Assembly (NCBI GenBank): GCA_029215795.1
Contig: JARDYH010000001.1
Coordinates: 227,567,654-227,631,653, forward strand
Direction of reading: 5' to 3'
DNA from: Anniella stebbinsi
Taxonomy: Eukaryota; Chordata; Lepidosauria; Squamata; Anniellidae
DNA length: 64,000 bases
Below the pieces are notes generated by a model. The model did not search any database, was not told where the DNA came from, and saw only the letters and a list, made by a program, of their open reading frames with translations. Of the stretch, positions 10,724 to 21,450 are shown piece by piece. Position numbers and translations under genes: made by a program. Numbering within the stretch: position 1 is the stretch's first letter; each line of letters starts with the position of its first letter.

Positions 10724-12810
10724 CATAGTTACATAGTGGAAATAAAATGCTTTTATTTCTCCCATTCAAGTTGCTGGATTAGGTAATCCCCCTTCCTCTT
10801 TCTCACCCTCCCCATCTCACCAGATTACCAAATTAGGTAATCCCCCTCCTCTCCCCCCCCCCCCCATTTCAGAGGAAGAATGCATGAAAAGACAAGAGAT
10901 GATGGCTGACAGGTTGTAACAGCAAAAGCATTCTGGAATGAGATTTACTGTATTTGGAGAGAGCTCAAATCTACTGAAGGGCAAACTGACCCTATCATAA
11001 GGTGTCATTTGCTTGCTATGTTACAAATCCAATGTTTTAAATTCAGATAACATTTCTCTGTTATTATGAGTTTCCAAATTATCTTCAGAGCTTTTCACAT
11101 CACCAAATTGCGTCACGGGAGCTTGGTGTGCATAATATGCTGTGCTTTTCCACCCAGCATGTCATAATGTGTAATGTGTTGAGACACATCATTCTCAGAT
11201 TGGCTGTTATTATATGTACTTTCTTTATAGTAGTAGACTAGTATATTGACCTGGTGAGACCTGGTGAAGGCAGTGGCTTCAGAGGTAAGCACTTCATCAA
11301 CAAAAATGCTTACGCAGCATCTCAGGATGAGTCGGCATGTTGCTGATGCTGATGCTGCCGATAAGGATGCTGCTTCCTCAATAGAGGAATGAAAGAGTTA
11401 AAGTCAAATAATTCTGTGTGCAGGTCATTGCAAATGGGACTTTGACATTTGCTTTCATTGCATCTGAACATGTGGAAAGATGGAAGAGTTTGGATGCTTA
11501 GATATGCAGGATGCGTATTAATAAAAATATAGATTTCTAGTTGATCTCAGTTTGAATTATGAAAGCACAAAAGTTCATTCGAATAAGCTCAGGGTTTGTT
11601 ATGCATTTGATCCTAATAGATTTGACTTACGAACCAACTAATATTGAGTTTCAGTAGCGTCACTACTAAAACCAGGCCTTTAACACTCCCCCACATCCAA
11701 AAGAAAAAAAAAGAGCCCTAAAAAGAAAAAAAAATGCGTTTAGCCACTGACAGATGACCTCTGTGGAATCCCATGGGACAATTCCCGGGGAGATGACAAA
11801 ATTTCTCCCTTTGAGTCATATTGTACAAAACAGAGTGAACTCATAGCAGGGCTTCACTGAGATATCATCCAGGGGTTTCTAGGAGGTGCAACAAAATACC
11901 ATGGTCCACAATAGCAAAAGCAGCTGACAGTACTGTAGAATCAACAAGGAGATATTCCCTCTGTTGATGTCCAGGCAAAGATAATCCACTAGGACAACCA
12001 AAACCATCTCCATTCCATAGCAAGGGTAGAAGCCAGACTAGAAAGGACCAAGAAAAGGAAATGTCCTGGTATAACTCAGCCATTACATGTTCAACTACTT
12101 GGCCAAGCCCAAGAATGAAAACTTGAAAACTAACTAGATCTTCCTTGTTGAATGATTTACTTTACTTCAGGGCTGATGAAAATTTGTCTTCTGGTAGAGA
12201 GAAACTGGACAATCCTTGTCAAAGGCCCAACCAGGCTTTAATCACAAGGATCCAGTTTACATGTCATGTCTTTTCCAACCCCAAGCAACCTGTCAACGGT
12301 CTACAGAGAAAATGGTTCAAACTGTTCCAAGCAGTTATGACCAGCCGTTGTTTCTGACATTGCTGGTTTAGATTCTGCTCTGATGGTCACGTCTAAGTCA
12401 GATCAAATATGAGACATTTTATTAGCAAATTAACAGCCTGCAGTTCTTGTTTAATCTTTTTGGGACTCAACACTAGGGTTCAGTAAGCTCTTTACCTCCT
12501 GGAAGAGCTCGGCTTGATTAAATTCGTGTGAAACAGTTGTGGCAGAGAGAAAAAGGGATGCTTTGTTAGCCCTGCAAATGGGTTCTCCAGAGTGCTCAGT
12601 CAGATTTAGCATACACTTTCAACCATGGGTGTTCAAGTCATCTGCCAATGGGTTTCACCTTCTCCATTTCCTCCATAAACCAGGGAGCTGGACGCTTCAG
12701 AAGAGTGGGAAGCCACTCCATGAATTGCTGGAAACCTATCCTGTGCAGAAAGGTAAATCCAGTGTCCTGCTATAATAGGGAATTAAAAATAAAACATTTA
12801 TGATGGATTT
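10724..12810. other. unique sequence without recognisable gene
   Basis: A C-run lies at 10850-10864, preceded by a small duplication of TTAGGTAATCCCCC (near 10779 and 10832). A decayed LINE piece is possible at 11820-12360, where GACAACCAAAACCATCTCCA and neighbouring lines resemble antisense LINE sequence. I could not settle it. No host exon seen. Confidence 0.35.
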
Positions 12811-12814
12811 TCCT

Positions 12815-13250
12815 TTTAATTTTATTTTATTTATTTATTTCATTTCATTTCTATACCACCCAACAGCCAAAGCTCTCTGTATCATTCATAAACATTAAAA
12901 CCATAGAGTACAGCTTGAAGTATAAAATATGGAAACCTAATTCACAATATAAAAGCACAATATAAAAGTATAACCACAATAAAACTGAGTAGCATTGCAG
13001 AGATTTTACAGATTTAAAATATAGATTTAAAACAGCAGAGTTGAAAGACTAGAGTGATAAAATGCTAAAATGCAAGGAAAATAAAAAGGTCTTCACCTGG
13101 TGCCAGAAAGAGTACAGCGTAGGTGCCAGGTGAACTTCTCTAGGGAGCTCATTCCACAGCCGGGGTGACACAGCAGAAAAGGCCCTCCTCTTTGTAGCCA
13201 CCTGCCTTACTTTCTTGGACAGGAGTTCATGGAGAAGGAGGATGTTTTAA
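12815..13250 (-). mobile_element. L2/CR1-clade LINE 3' end
   Basis: In minus orientation the C-terminal coding block (13080-13240, antisense CACCTGGTGCCAGAAAGAG and GGAGCTCATTCCACAGCC) is followed by an A/T-rich 3' region and a TTTATTTATTT tail at 12815-12845. The decoded frame corresponds to the RAFS..AP.LWN-type C terminus seen more cleanly at 22905-23162. Frame interrupted; 5'-truncated. Confidence 0.7.
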
Positions 13251-14479
13251 AATATTATGGTGGTCATGGCAATGCCAGCTATTGTTTGTCAAATTGTACA
13301 CTTCAGTTTCGGTTTCTCAAAAAGGCCCTTACCTTGGGGTTTTGGTACCTTGAATATTTATTTAAATTTGATCAATTAATTCATCAATTAATTGGTTAAA
13401 AGGCAGATGGTTAAACAACTAAAAAATATGTAATCGGCTAAGAGCCCTGTTTGTCACTATTGCTGGTATGCTCACTAGATAATTGGAACAGTTCAGCCAG
13501 CCTTCATTTATAAAACACTTTATTACTCAGTGCTTCTGTACAGGAACTAACATGAGAATTCTGTATAAAAAGGATTTATTTTGTGTCTGTTCTTTTTTTT
13601 GCTCTCTGATGTGACGTATCTCATTCACTTTCAATCTAAGCCTGTAAGTGCAATTTAAATGTATTTTATAGCAACAATTTGGGCCAATCTCATGCAGTAA
13701 TAAAAAAAAATGCTTTGTTGGTTACTGCTCCCAAAGGGTTTCTAAGTACAGTGCATTATGTAAGGCCTGACCCTGCAGTCCTTACTCAGCCAGAATTCAC
13801 TCACTTTTTGTTACGATCCCAGGCTGCAATGATTGTGCTAGGACCACCAAAATTTTTTAAACGTTTTAACCAAAGAGATGGCTTACATCTTATTGAGAGT
13901 TTGTCTCTAAGAGATATGCCAGCCAGCCCAAGCCACAAATCTATCTATTTTTCTTCAACACACACTTCAAACGTTCTGCATTGCATGCCAGCAGTGCAGA
14001 CAGAGCCTAGCTCACAAGTGAACAAAGTGAAGTGGAAGGGAAAGGATAACGAAGCAAAGCAACAACATGCCAGGTTCCAACCTCCACAGCAACAGGGCAT
14101 CCACAAAGACGAGAGCCTCTCTCTTGACTGACACCTCATTGTTGGTCATGAGAGTTTTTCTCTAAGGATGACCCTTCATCACTCATGATGCAGAACTCTG
14201 AGAAAAAGGCATTTGGCCTGTTCTGTTTTGCCCTGTGGGCTGCTTTGATTGACCTCTCCTTTCCCACATTTTGATCTGTGGACGCCTGACCTCTGCTGAG
14301 CTCCAGGTGCCCGACTGCCCACCAAATCTGCAACAGGAAAGGTGCCCTGCTTGCCCAGTACTTCTTAGCTAAAAACTTGAGATTCCTTTGATGCCAAGGG
14401 CTGAAAATTCTCAAAGTGCAATACCCTAAAGAGGAGGTTTAACAACCTGAATTTAAAGGATATGGTTCCAGCGGTTTTA
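13251..14479. other. unique sequence with an unsupported 150-codon frame
   Basis: The longest sense frame outside repeats is 13679-14131 (+, 150 codons from ATG). It shows no domain I recognise, no signal peptide and no splice context. It is probably chance. Confidence 0.4.
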
Positions 14480-14890
14480 AAAAATAATAATTATAAAATC
14501 TCAAACTTTACAAAATTCCTAAAAATCAATGGATGAACAGATCTGCTTCAAACATAGCAAGAATAAAGCCATACCTGAGATCTATCATGGTGCCAGGATT
14601 CATTTTTTAATCTTTTAAAATGACTGTGTGTTTTTTAAAAAAATTAAAGCATCCAACTTTTTAAAAAAATCCTAGAAATCAGCGGATGAACAGATTTGCT
14701 TCAAATTTGACAAGGCTAAAGATCTATCCGAGAACTATCATAGTACCAAATTTCATCTCTTTAGCTTTAAAAATGACGGAGCTGTAAGCGTTTTTGTTAA
14801 TTCTCATTAAAGTAGAGTTGCCCTTTGGCTGGAGCGTATGGAAAAAATCTGGATTTTTCATCAAATTTCATAATTTCCCCCCTTCCCGGA
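14480..14890. repeat. fragment of a hAT-like element interior with two tandem units
   Basis: Two ~150-bp units begin near 14519 (CTAAAAATCAATGGATGAAC) and 14670 (CTAGAAATCAGCGGATGAAC). A shared trailer follows: TTAAAAATGACGGAGCTGTAAGC, then ATCTGGATTTTTCATCAAAT. The same units and trailer form the interior of the bounded element at 42083-43118, so this is a terminus-less relic of that family. Confidence 0.65.
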
Positions 14891-15893
14891 TTCTCAGCAT
14901 TGGGCTAAGGCAGGGGTCAGCAGCCAAGCACCCATGGGTGCCTGCCAGGACTCCCGAGTGGGCCCGCAAGATCCCTGCTGTCACTAAGGTCAAAGTATGC
15001 CTCAGTAGCACCTCCTTTATCGTGGGGGTAGCATATGGGTTGATAGCCTTGATGCCCACTCCACATCAATGTCTGCTGCTGATAAGGCAGAATATGATGA
15101 TGGTATGACCCAGGGATACTACTGTTGTTATTATACATAATAAAGGGCAGAGCTCAACCAGGGACTGCTATTTTCACTGCCTACCCCATATCTCTTATAT
15201 CATAACGTTCTGCCTCTAGAAAAATGCATTGGAAAAAATTGAGTTTTTTGATATCAGTGACTTACAGGGATAAAGTATCTGGCTGCTGCCTCTGTTTTGC
15301 ACAAATGGAGTTGTTTTTTTAAAAAAAATTAATTGGACAACATACTGTGTGTTAAATATTTTTCTTTTTTTCAGGCTGTGATGTAACCTGTGGGTATGTG
15401 TCTGACAGAATCAAGAAGCACTGCTCACTTTCTTAGCTTTGTCCAGATGTTTAGCTACGGGATAATGTTACTACATAGATTAGCACAGCTGTCTAAAAGA
15501 TACCATGCTAAATATGGAGAGCATCTGTGATTTGTCTAGGGAGGTTGAATTTCAATTAATTAAATGTGCAGCTAGCTTGCTAAGATCTTTTGCATTTCTA
15601 GTAGAAACCTGACAGTTTTGAAAGACACAAGGACTTTTGGCATCAGCTGAAGTAAACAATTTTTTCCAGATTATACATTTTTGCCAGGTTCTTGGAGAAG
15701 TAAGTAGACTAGGTGGCTGACTATATTTGCCAGGGTCATGTGTTTGAATAGAACTGCTTCTTAAGTTGAATGATTGGCTCCAATAAATACATTTGCAAAG
15801 TGATCCACTGGGTAGGGAAAGCCAGTGGGCTGGAGGTGAAAAGTGCACTGGCACACATAATTTGCTTGCTTCAATGGATTGAAGTGGTTTTAT
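14891..15893. other. unique or unclassified sequence
   Basis: 14905-15140 has a moderately GC-rich patch that could be an old repeat, but no partner was seen in this window. The rest is AT-rich with no exon-like frame; the minus frame over 15552-15995 runs into the MITE and lacks a domain. Confidence 0.35.
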
Positions 15894-16196
15894 GGCCATT
15901 ATCACCCGTGCAGTTTTAAGCACACTCACCGTGACTTTGATCCACTTCTTCAGCGCAGGACTAGCATGACTTCGTCCCCCTTGCACTGTTTTCATGCCCT
16001 GAGTGCTCCGTTTTTAGTTTCTGTTTCGATTTAACCCTGAACGGGCAAAGTCCGTTTCAGGCAAGTTCAACAGGCTGAGCTGAGGTATTGGAGCAAAACC
16101 GACCACGTGTGATTCAAAATGCTAGATTTGCATAGGAAACAGAGCAGGAACCCGCAGAAGCAATCTGGGGGAAAAATGGTACGTATGATAAAGGCC
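15894..16196. mobile_element. Harbinger-like MITE (303 bp)
   Basis: Termini GGCCATTATCAC and GTATGATAAAGGCC are imperfect inverted repeats, with TAT directly repeated on both sides (15891-15893 and 16197-16199). The interior matches the element at 25707-25998 along its whole length, including AAGCACACTCAC, CATGACTTCGTCCCCCTTGC and TTTAACCCTGAACG. Confidence 0.75.
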
Positions 16197-16237
16197 TATA
16201 ATTTGCAAACTGTAAACTTTGGAAGTCAGATATTTGC

Positions 16238-16625
16238 ACTGTATTATTTATTTATAACATTTCTATACTGCTCTCTGGATGGTTTACAAAGTTTAGAACT
16301 TAAAAAAAATATGCAAAATTTAAAAACACACACAAAAAACTCACGGAAGACAATATACAGCGAGACAACATACACCTGAAAATAACTTTAAGCAATCAGC
16401 CTAAAATCAAATTTGGGATTAATTAAAACTCATCACATGCTGCTAAATACCTGGGAAAAGAGAAAAGTCTTGACCTGGTGCTGAAAAGATAGCAATGTTG
16501 TGCTAGGTGGGCCTCATCGGAGAGATCATTCCATAATTGGGGGGCCACCGCCAAGAAGGTTCTCTCCCTTGTTGCCGACTTCTGAACCTCCCTTGGAGTA
16601 TGTTCCTGGAGGAGTACCTAAAATA
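16238..16625 (-). mobile_element. L2/CR1-clade LINE 3' end
   Basis: Antisense copy: the tail TATTATTTATTTATAACATT and CTCTCTGGATGGTTTACAA mark the 3' untranslated end. CTTGACCTGGTGCTGAAAAG and GAGATCATTCCATAATTGGG mark the C-terminal coding block. Same family as 22695-23175. Confidence 0.75.
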
Positions 16626-16894
16626 TTGAGCATAGGAAGAAGCATCTCAAACCCATATGACTATAGAGTGATTGGGGTGGGAGCCCTGCTCTCCAACTTT
16701 CCATGCTTAGTTGTTTGTCCTGATAAGCATATTGTGGTTCATGAATTGAGGTTGGCTCAAGGAGAGCAGGTGCTCTGCAACAGCCACAATCTAACCCAGC
16801 CAGATAACACTGTCAGCTACCTTCACTATCTTGGTAAGTATATAAATTCACCCTGTTTGGGCAGTTCTTGGTTTGCAAAAGTATGCATGATGTG

Positions 16895-17337
16895 GAGAAT
16901 GTAGATAGGGAGACATTTCTCTCTCCCTCCCATGATACTAAAACCCGGGATCATCCCATGAAGCTGATTGGTGGGAGATTCAGGACAGATAAAACGAAGT
17001 ACTTCTTCATACAACACATAGTTTAACTATGGAATTCGCTACCACAGGATGTAGTGATGGCCACCAATTTGGATAGCTTAAAAAGGGGTTGGATCAATTC
17101 CTGGAGGAAAAGGCTACCAATGGCTACTAGTCCTGATAGCTATATGCTATCTTCATTAGTAGATGCAATAAGCCTATGTACAGCAGTTGCAGGGGCTCAT
17201 GGATGGGAGGATGCTGTTGCACTGTGTCCTGCTTGTGGGTCCCTGGTCGAAAGCTGGTTGGCCGCTGTGTGAACAGAATGCTGGACTAGATGGACCCTTG
17301 GTTTGATCCAGCATGGCTCTTCTTACGTTCTTATGTT
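16895..17337 (+). mobile_element. CR1/L3-like LINE 3' end, longest copy here
   Basis: It covers the C-terminal coding region (GGAATTCGCTACCACAGGAT, then GTGATGGCCACCAATTTGG; decoded MATNLDSLKRG) through the terminal GACTAGATGGACCCTTGG and a TTCTTACGTTCTTATG tail. The short frame 17054-17272 is a fragment of the LINE ORF2 C terminus, not a host gene. 5'-truncated. Confidence 0.75.
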
Positions 17338-17403
17338 GGGCAGAATGGAACATCTATTCTTTTGTTCTTTTCTAAGCTGCTGCTCTGCTTTGTAGTTTGA
17401 CTT

Positions 17404-17497
17404 GTCTTCTTCTTCTTCTTCTTCTTCTTCTTCATCATCATCTCCTCCTCCTCCTCCTCCTCCTCCTCCTCCTCCTCCTCCTTCTTCTCCTTCTTCG
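17404..17497. repeat. (CTT)n-(CTC)n polypyrimidine microsatellite
   Basis: About 90 bp of uninterrupted triplets: CTT units, then CAT, then CTC units, then CTT again. The long polypurine/polypyrimidine strand asymmetry could allow triplex DNA. Confidence 0.9.
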
Positions 17498-17865
17498 GAA
17501 AAAATGAGTTAACTGTACTGTGTTAAACCTGGAATGATATATCCTTCTCCGCTTTCAATCTTAGAGCTTATATAGGGTTATTAAATGGAGGGCAGTGTCT
17601 CATGGCTTGCAGATCTTTTGTCAGGTGGGTAGCTGGCAAGATTAGGAAACAAGGTGGCTCTCCCATAAGCAAAAATTACAATTTTTTCCCCCTCAAGGCT
17701 TATTTGAAATTCAAACTCTGTAAATGACAGAACTTGTTAGTCCATGTACAGCTCCATTGTCTTAAAAGGACTGAAGCATTGTGTTTACAGGAGCATTTGC
17801 ACAGGACTACAAGGGAGGTGCCACAACATTTTCATTGAAAATTATTTGAACTTCCTTATATAGAT

Positions 17866-19664
17866 TAGGGGTGTGCACGGACCCCCCGGATCGGATCGGG
17901 ACCCGGATCGGGACCTCCAATTTTGTCCCGGACCGGTTCGGACAAAATCGGAGGCCCCCCGGACCGGATCGAGTCCGATCCCGACCCAAAAATCGTACAT
18001 TTTTGGATCGGCCGCCATTTTTTTCCCCATAGACTTGCATTGCAATGCAAGTCTATGAGGAAAAAATGGCGGCGGGTGGGTAAGGGGGGGCCTAACTCCC
18101 TCCCCCCCCCCGGGGCCGTCCGCTGTGGACGGCCCCGGCAGGTAAACCCCCTCCCCCGCGCTCCCTACCCCCCCTGGGGCCGCCTGCTTCCATCCGCTGG
18201 CGCCCGCGGGCGCCAGCGGATAGAAGCGGACGGCTCCGGGGGGGGTAAGCCCCCTTCCCCGCCACTTACCTTCTCGGCCCGTCCGGCGCCGGCGGCTACT
18301 ACCAGCGGGCTCCGCGGCCTACTCTCGAGTAGCGCGCCGGGTGATGACATCACCCGGCGCGCCACCCTGGAGCAGGCCGCGGAGCCTGCTGGTAGTAGTA
18401 GGCGCCGGCGCCGGACGGGAGCCGCCGGGCCGGGCAGGTAAGGGCCCCCCTCCCCCCTCCCCCCTCCGCGCGCCCCCTCCTCCCCTCCACGCACCCCCTC
18501 CTTACCTTCCCGGCCCGGTGGCTCCCGTCCGGCGCCGGCGCCTACTACTTCCAGCAGGCTCCGCGGCCTGCTCTAGAGTAGCGCGCCGGGTGATGACATC
18601 ACCCGGCGCGCCATCCTAGAGCAGGCCGCGGAGCCTGCTGGGAGTAGTAGGCGCCGGCGCCGGACGGGAGCCGCCGGGCCGGAAAGGTAAGGGCCCCCCT
18701 CCCCCCTCCGCGCGCCCCCTCCTCCCCTCCATGCACCCCCTCCTTACCTTTCCGGCCCGGCGGCTCCCGTCCGGCGCCGGCGCCTACTACTTCCAGCAGG
18801 CTCCGCGGCCTGCTCTAGAGTAGCGCGCCGGGTGATGACATCACCCGGCGCGCCATCCTAGAGCAGGCCGCGGAGCCTGCTGGGAGTAGTAGGCGCCGGC
18901 GCCGGACGGGAGCCGCCGGGCCGGAAAGGTAAGGGCCCCCCTCCCCCCTCCGCGCGCCCCCTCCTCCCCTCCACGCACCCCCTCCTTACCTTTCCGGCCC
19001 GGCGGCTCCCGTCCGGCGCCGGCGCCTACTACTTCCAGCAGGCTCCGCGGCCTGCTCTAGAGTAGCGCGCCGGGTGATGACATCACCCGGCGCGCCATCC
19101 TAGAGCAGGCCGCGGAGCCTGCTGGGAGTAGTAGGCGCCGGCGCCGGACGGGAGCCGCCGGGCCGGAAAGGTAAGGGCCCCCCTCCCCCCTCCCCCTCCT
19201 CCCCTCCACGCACCCCCTCCTTACCTTCCCGGCCCGGTGGCTCCCGTCCGGCGCCGGCGCCTACTACTACCAGCAGGCTCCGCGGCCTGCTCTAGAGTAG
19301 CGCGCCGGGTGATGACATCACCCGGCGCGCCACCCTAGAGCAGGCCGCGGAGCCTGCTAGTAGTAGTAGGCGCCGGCGCCGGACGGGAGCTACCGGGCCG
19401 AGAAGGTAAGTGCCCCCCTCCTCCCCCCCCCGCTGTCCACTTTCATCGGCGGGCGCCCGCTGGCGCCCGCCAATGGAAGCGGCGGTGGGCGCCAGTGGGC
19501 GCCCGCCGATCCGCCGATCCGCCGAACCGGTTCGGAGCTTTTTCGGACCGGTTCGGATTGGATCGGCCGATCCAGCTGCGGGATCGGAAATCGGATAATT
19601 TATCCGATTTCCCACTGGACCGGACTCGGATCGTGGATCGGGTCCGATCCAGTGCACATCCCTA
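17866..19664. mobile_element. GC-rich hAT-like non-autonomous element with tandem palindromes
   Basis: The element is 1,799 bp. It starts TAGGGGTGTGCACGGA, ends CCAGTGCACATCCCTA, and has a perfect 8-bp target duplication ATATAGAT at 17858-17865 and 19665-19672. Subterminal regions are runs of GGATCGG/CCGATCC-type repeats in both arms. The middle (18240-19410) is an array of five large palindromes. It is far more GC- and CpG-rich than its surroundings. No transposase frame; the long frames inside are CpG-driven chance. A 892-bp relative lies inverted at 28134-29025. Confidence 0.8.
18240..19410. repeat. five tandem ~242-bp palindromic units
   Basis: The core AGCGCGCCGGGTGATGACAT recurs at 18331, 18580, 18822, 19064 and 19299 (spacings 249, 242, 242, 235). 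Each core is the centre of a palindrome whose two arms include GGCGCCGGCGCCTACTAC / GTAGTAGGCGCCGGCGCC and GCAGGCTCCGCGGCCTGCTC / GAGCAGGCCGCGGAGCCTGC, with arms of roughly 100 bp. The middle three units look near-identical; the outer ones are more diverged, as expected for amplification from within. Confidence 0.85.
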
Positions 19665-19824
19665 ATATAGATGCCATATTCAAATATAGGGGCGCCTAAT
19701 GTATCATTGGCTATGTGGCCCTAAGAAAGTTATAATGGATGGACATTGGGAAGTGCTAATTGCTTATTATTCATGCCCTGGCTCACATTACCTTTAAAAC
19801 ACTTTCACTTCGGCCTACTGACTT

Positions 19825-19903
19825 TTCCATTAAAAAAAATCATTTTCCAAATGTTTGAATAATTACAAAATACTTTCTAACAGAACATTAAGGTAGGGAA
19901 TTC
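19825..19903. repeat. left arm of a dispersed inverted repeat pair
   Basis: This ~79-bp stretch is the approximate reverse complement of 21163-21240: shared GAATTCCCTRCCTTAAT, TTCTGTTAGAA and CATTTGGAAAAT in the other orientation. Family unknown. Confidence 0.6.
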
Positions 19904-20195
19904 ACCTGGTGCACTCCAGACGTTTTGGACTATAGCCCCATAATCCCCAGTCCATATGGCCAATGGTCAGGGATTCTTGGAGCTGTAGTCTAAATTGTCT
20001 GAAGGACACTAGGGCCAGATCTACACCAAGCTGGATATATCAGTATGAAAGCGGTATGAAAGCGGTATATGGTATGTTGGCAGTGCACTTCAATACTGCT
20101 ATAAAGTAGTAGTGTGACTCCATTCCTTTTATATACCACGTTCATACCGCTATATCCTGCTTGGTGTAGATCTGGCCTAGGTTGCTTACCCTTTG
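19904..20195. repeat. palindromic interspersed repeat interrupted by a MITE
   Basis: CACCTGGTGCACTCCAGACG, TTTTGGACTATAGCCCCATAA and GGAGCTGTAGTCTAAATTGT are arms of the palindromic family. The element at 20013-20177 splits the end of the right arm. Confidence 0.6.
20013..20177. mobile_element. Harbinger-like MITE (165 bp)
   Basis: Strong inverted termini GGCCAGATCTACACCAAGC and GCTTGGTGTAGATCTGGCC, flanked by TAG on each side (20010-20012 and 20178-20180). The interior has GCGGTATATGGTATG and ATACCGCTATATCC in inverted arrangement. No coding capacity. Confidence 0.85.
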
Positions 20196-20435
20196 CCTAG
20201 AGTATGGATAGCCGACTTGTACAGTTGGATAAAGAGGATGACCTCCCTGCAGCCCCCTCAAACTTGCAATAAGAAGTGGTAAATGTCTTCCCATCAATCC
20301 CGCACATAAGGAAAAGAAATATTTCTTAGGGCTTTCAGGGCATTTTAATGTGACCATCTTCCTGAATGTTGTTTTTATTGTTCAGCCAGGCTTGAGCACA
20401 TCTGCTCTATAACTGTAAGGTCCTTACTGTTAGAA

Positions 20436-20590
20436 GTACCAGGACATGGTCTGAAGTTATGATGAAGCAACCTGGCTGAAGCTATGCAGGCATGAGTTTG
20501 GCCAGTGCCTGGGTGGGAGACCACCATGGGAGTTTAGTTACATTGCTTTTAGTTCCATGATAAAAGAGAGGTAGGCAATAAATACATACA
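20436..20590 (+). mobile_element. 5S-rRNA-derived SINE, degraded
   Basis: GGCTGAAGCTATGCAGG at 20474, followed by GGCCAGTGCCTGGGTGGGAG and ACCACCATGGGAG, tracks the 3' half of 5S rRNA (the GAAGCTAAGCAGGGTC... GGATGGGAGACCGCCTGGGA region, known from general knowledge). The order and spacing are kept while many bases differ, and an A/T tail with AATAAATAC follows. It is therefore a 5S-type SINE rather than a functional 5S gene. Confidence 0.65.
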
Positions 20591-21162
20591 CAGAAGGTGC
20601 GGACTTTCTCATAGAGCTCAAACAACTGTGAAGTTAAGGACTGGCTTTGTGGTAAAAATACATTTCAGATCCCCGGACCATTGTCTAGAGAATAGAGTTG
20701 GCCACCACAATGAACTCCCATTAGTGTTAATAGCAATACAAGGCATTTGTCACATTGTGATTGTTCCTGTGTAAGAGCACCCCAGGTCTCAGGAGGGAAA
20801 ACAAATGTTGATATGGAAAGGCTCGACTCCAATGGCTGTATCGTTTTTGCAGGGCTCCAGTCTACTTATGAGGATGTACAGAGGAAATAAACATATTAGT
20901 TTTATGCTAAAACTTATCTCCTTTTCCAGTTTGCAATTAAATATGATTGTCTCTAAGACATTTCTATTAATTCCACCCTTACCCCCCCAGTTGAAGGAAA
21001 AATGCATTTTAATGTATTGTAGCCACATGCATATAGCTTCCCCCCCTCATATATATATGAGTGTCAAGAGTAATCGTCCCAACAACATTATACCAAGCCA
21101 ATATTAATCAGACTTGCAGCTACAGCTTGCTCTACTTATGATTACATTTGTGATGTTTAGAT

Positions 21163-21240
21163 GAATTCCCTGCCTTAATATTCTGTTAGAAGGTCTTTTG
21201 TCATTATTCAGACATTTGGAAAATGGATTTTTTATGGAAA
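21163..21240. repeat. right arm of a dispersed inverted repeat pair
   Basis: Reverse-complement partner of 19825-19903, beginning GAATTCCCTGCCTTAATATT. Confidence 0.6.
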
Positions 21241-21390
21241 AAAACCCCTAACATTAAATGTTTGCAAAACCTTCAATAGAACACCTGCAATTTTTTTTTT
21301 AAAAAATCTCAGTTTAAAAAAATGTGATGTCATATATAGTAGATAGACTGGGGATTTTAAGAGAATAAACAATGTTCAAGTTAACTTTCA

Positions 21391-21450
21391 ATGCAATCCC
21401 ATACATGTCTACTCAAAAGTAAGTCCCACTAAATCCCACTGAGATTTCTT
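21391..21450. repeat. short 'ACTCAGAAGTAAG' interspersed repeat
   Basis: ATGCAATCCCATACATGTCT then ACTCAAAAGTAAGTCCCACT; same family as 22030-22100, 31622-31708, 34482-34571 and 37233-37298. Confidence 0.55.

Noticed and set aside
13679..14131. 150-codon plus-strand frame
   Set aside because: No recognisable domain, no repeat or splice context. Length is within chance for a 64-kb, AT-rich six-frame search.
15552..15995. 147-codon minus-strand frame
   Set aside because: Its N-terminal part lies in the MITE at 15894-16196 and the rest has no domain.
16500..16904. 134-codon plus-strand frame
   Set aside because: Antisense to the LINE 3' end at 16238-16625 over its first third and featureless after that.
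17923..18494. Long Pro/Arg/Gly-rich frames on both strands
   Set aside because: They fall in the GC-rich palindromic array, where stop codons are scarce by composition.
18240..19410. CRISPR-like array
   Set aside because: Units are ~242 bp and themselves palindromic, with no unique spacers, in a vertebrate genome.
18000..19450. CpG island / promoter
   Set aside because: GC and CpG richness is fully explained by the bounded transposon and its tandem palindromes. No gene starts nearby.
20436..20590. Functional 5S rRNA gene
   Set aside because: Too diverged and only the 3' half is recognisable; no T-run terminator in place.
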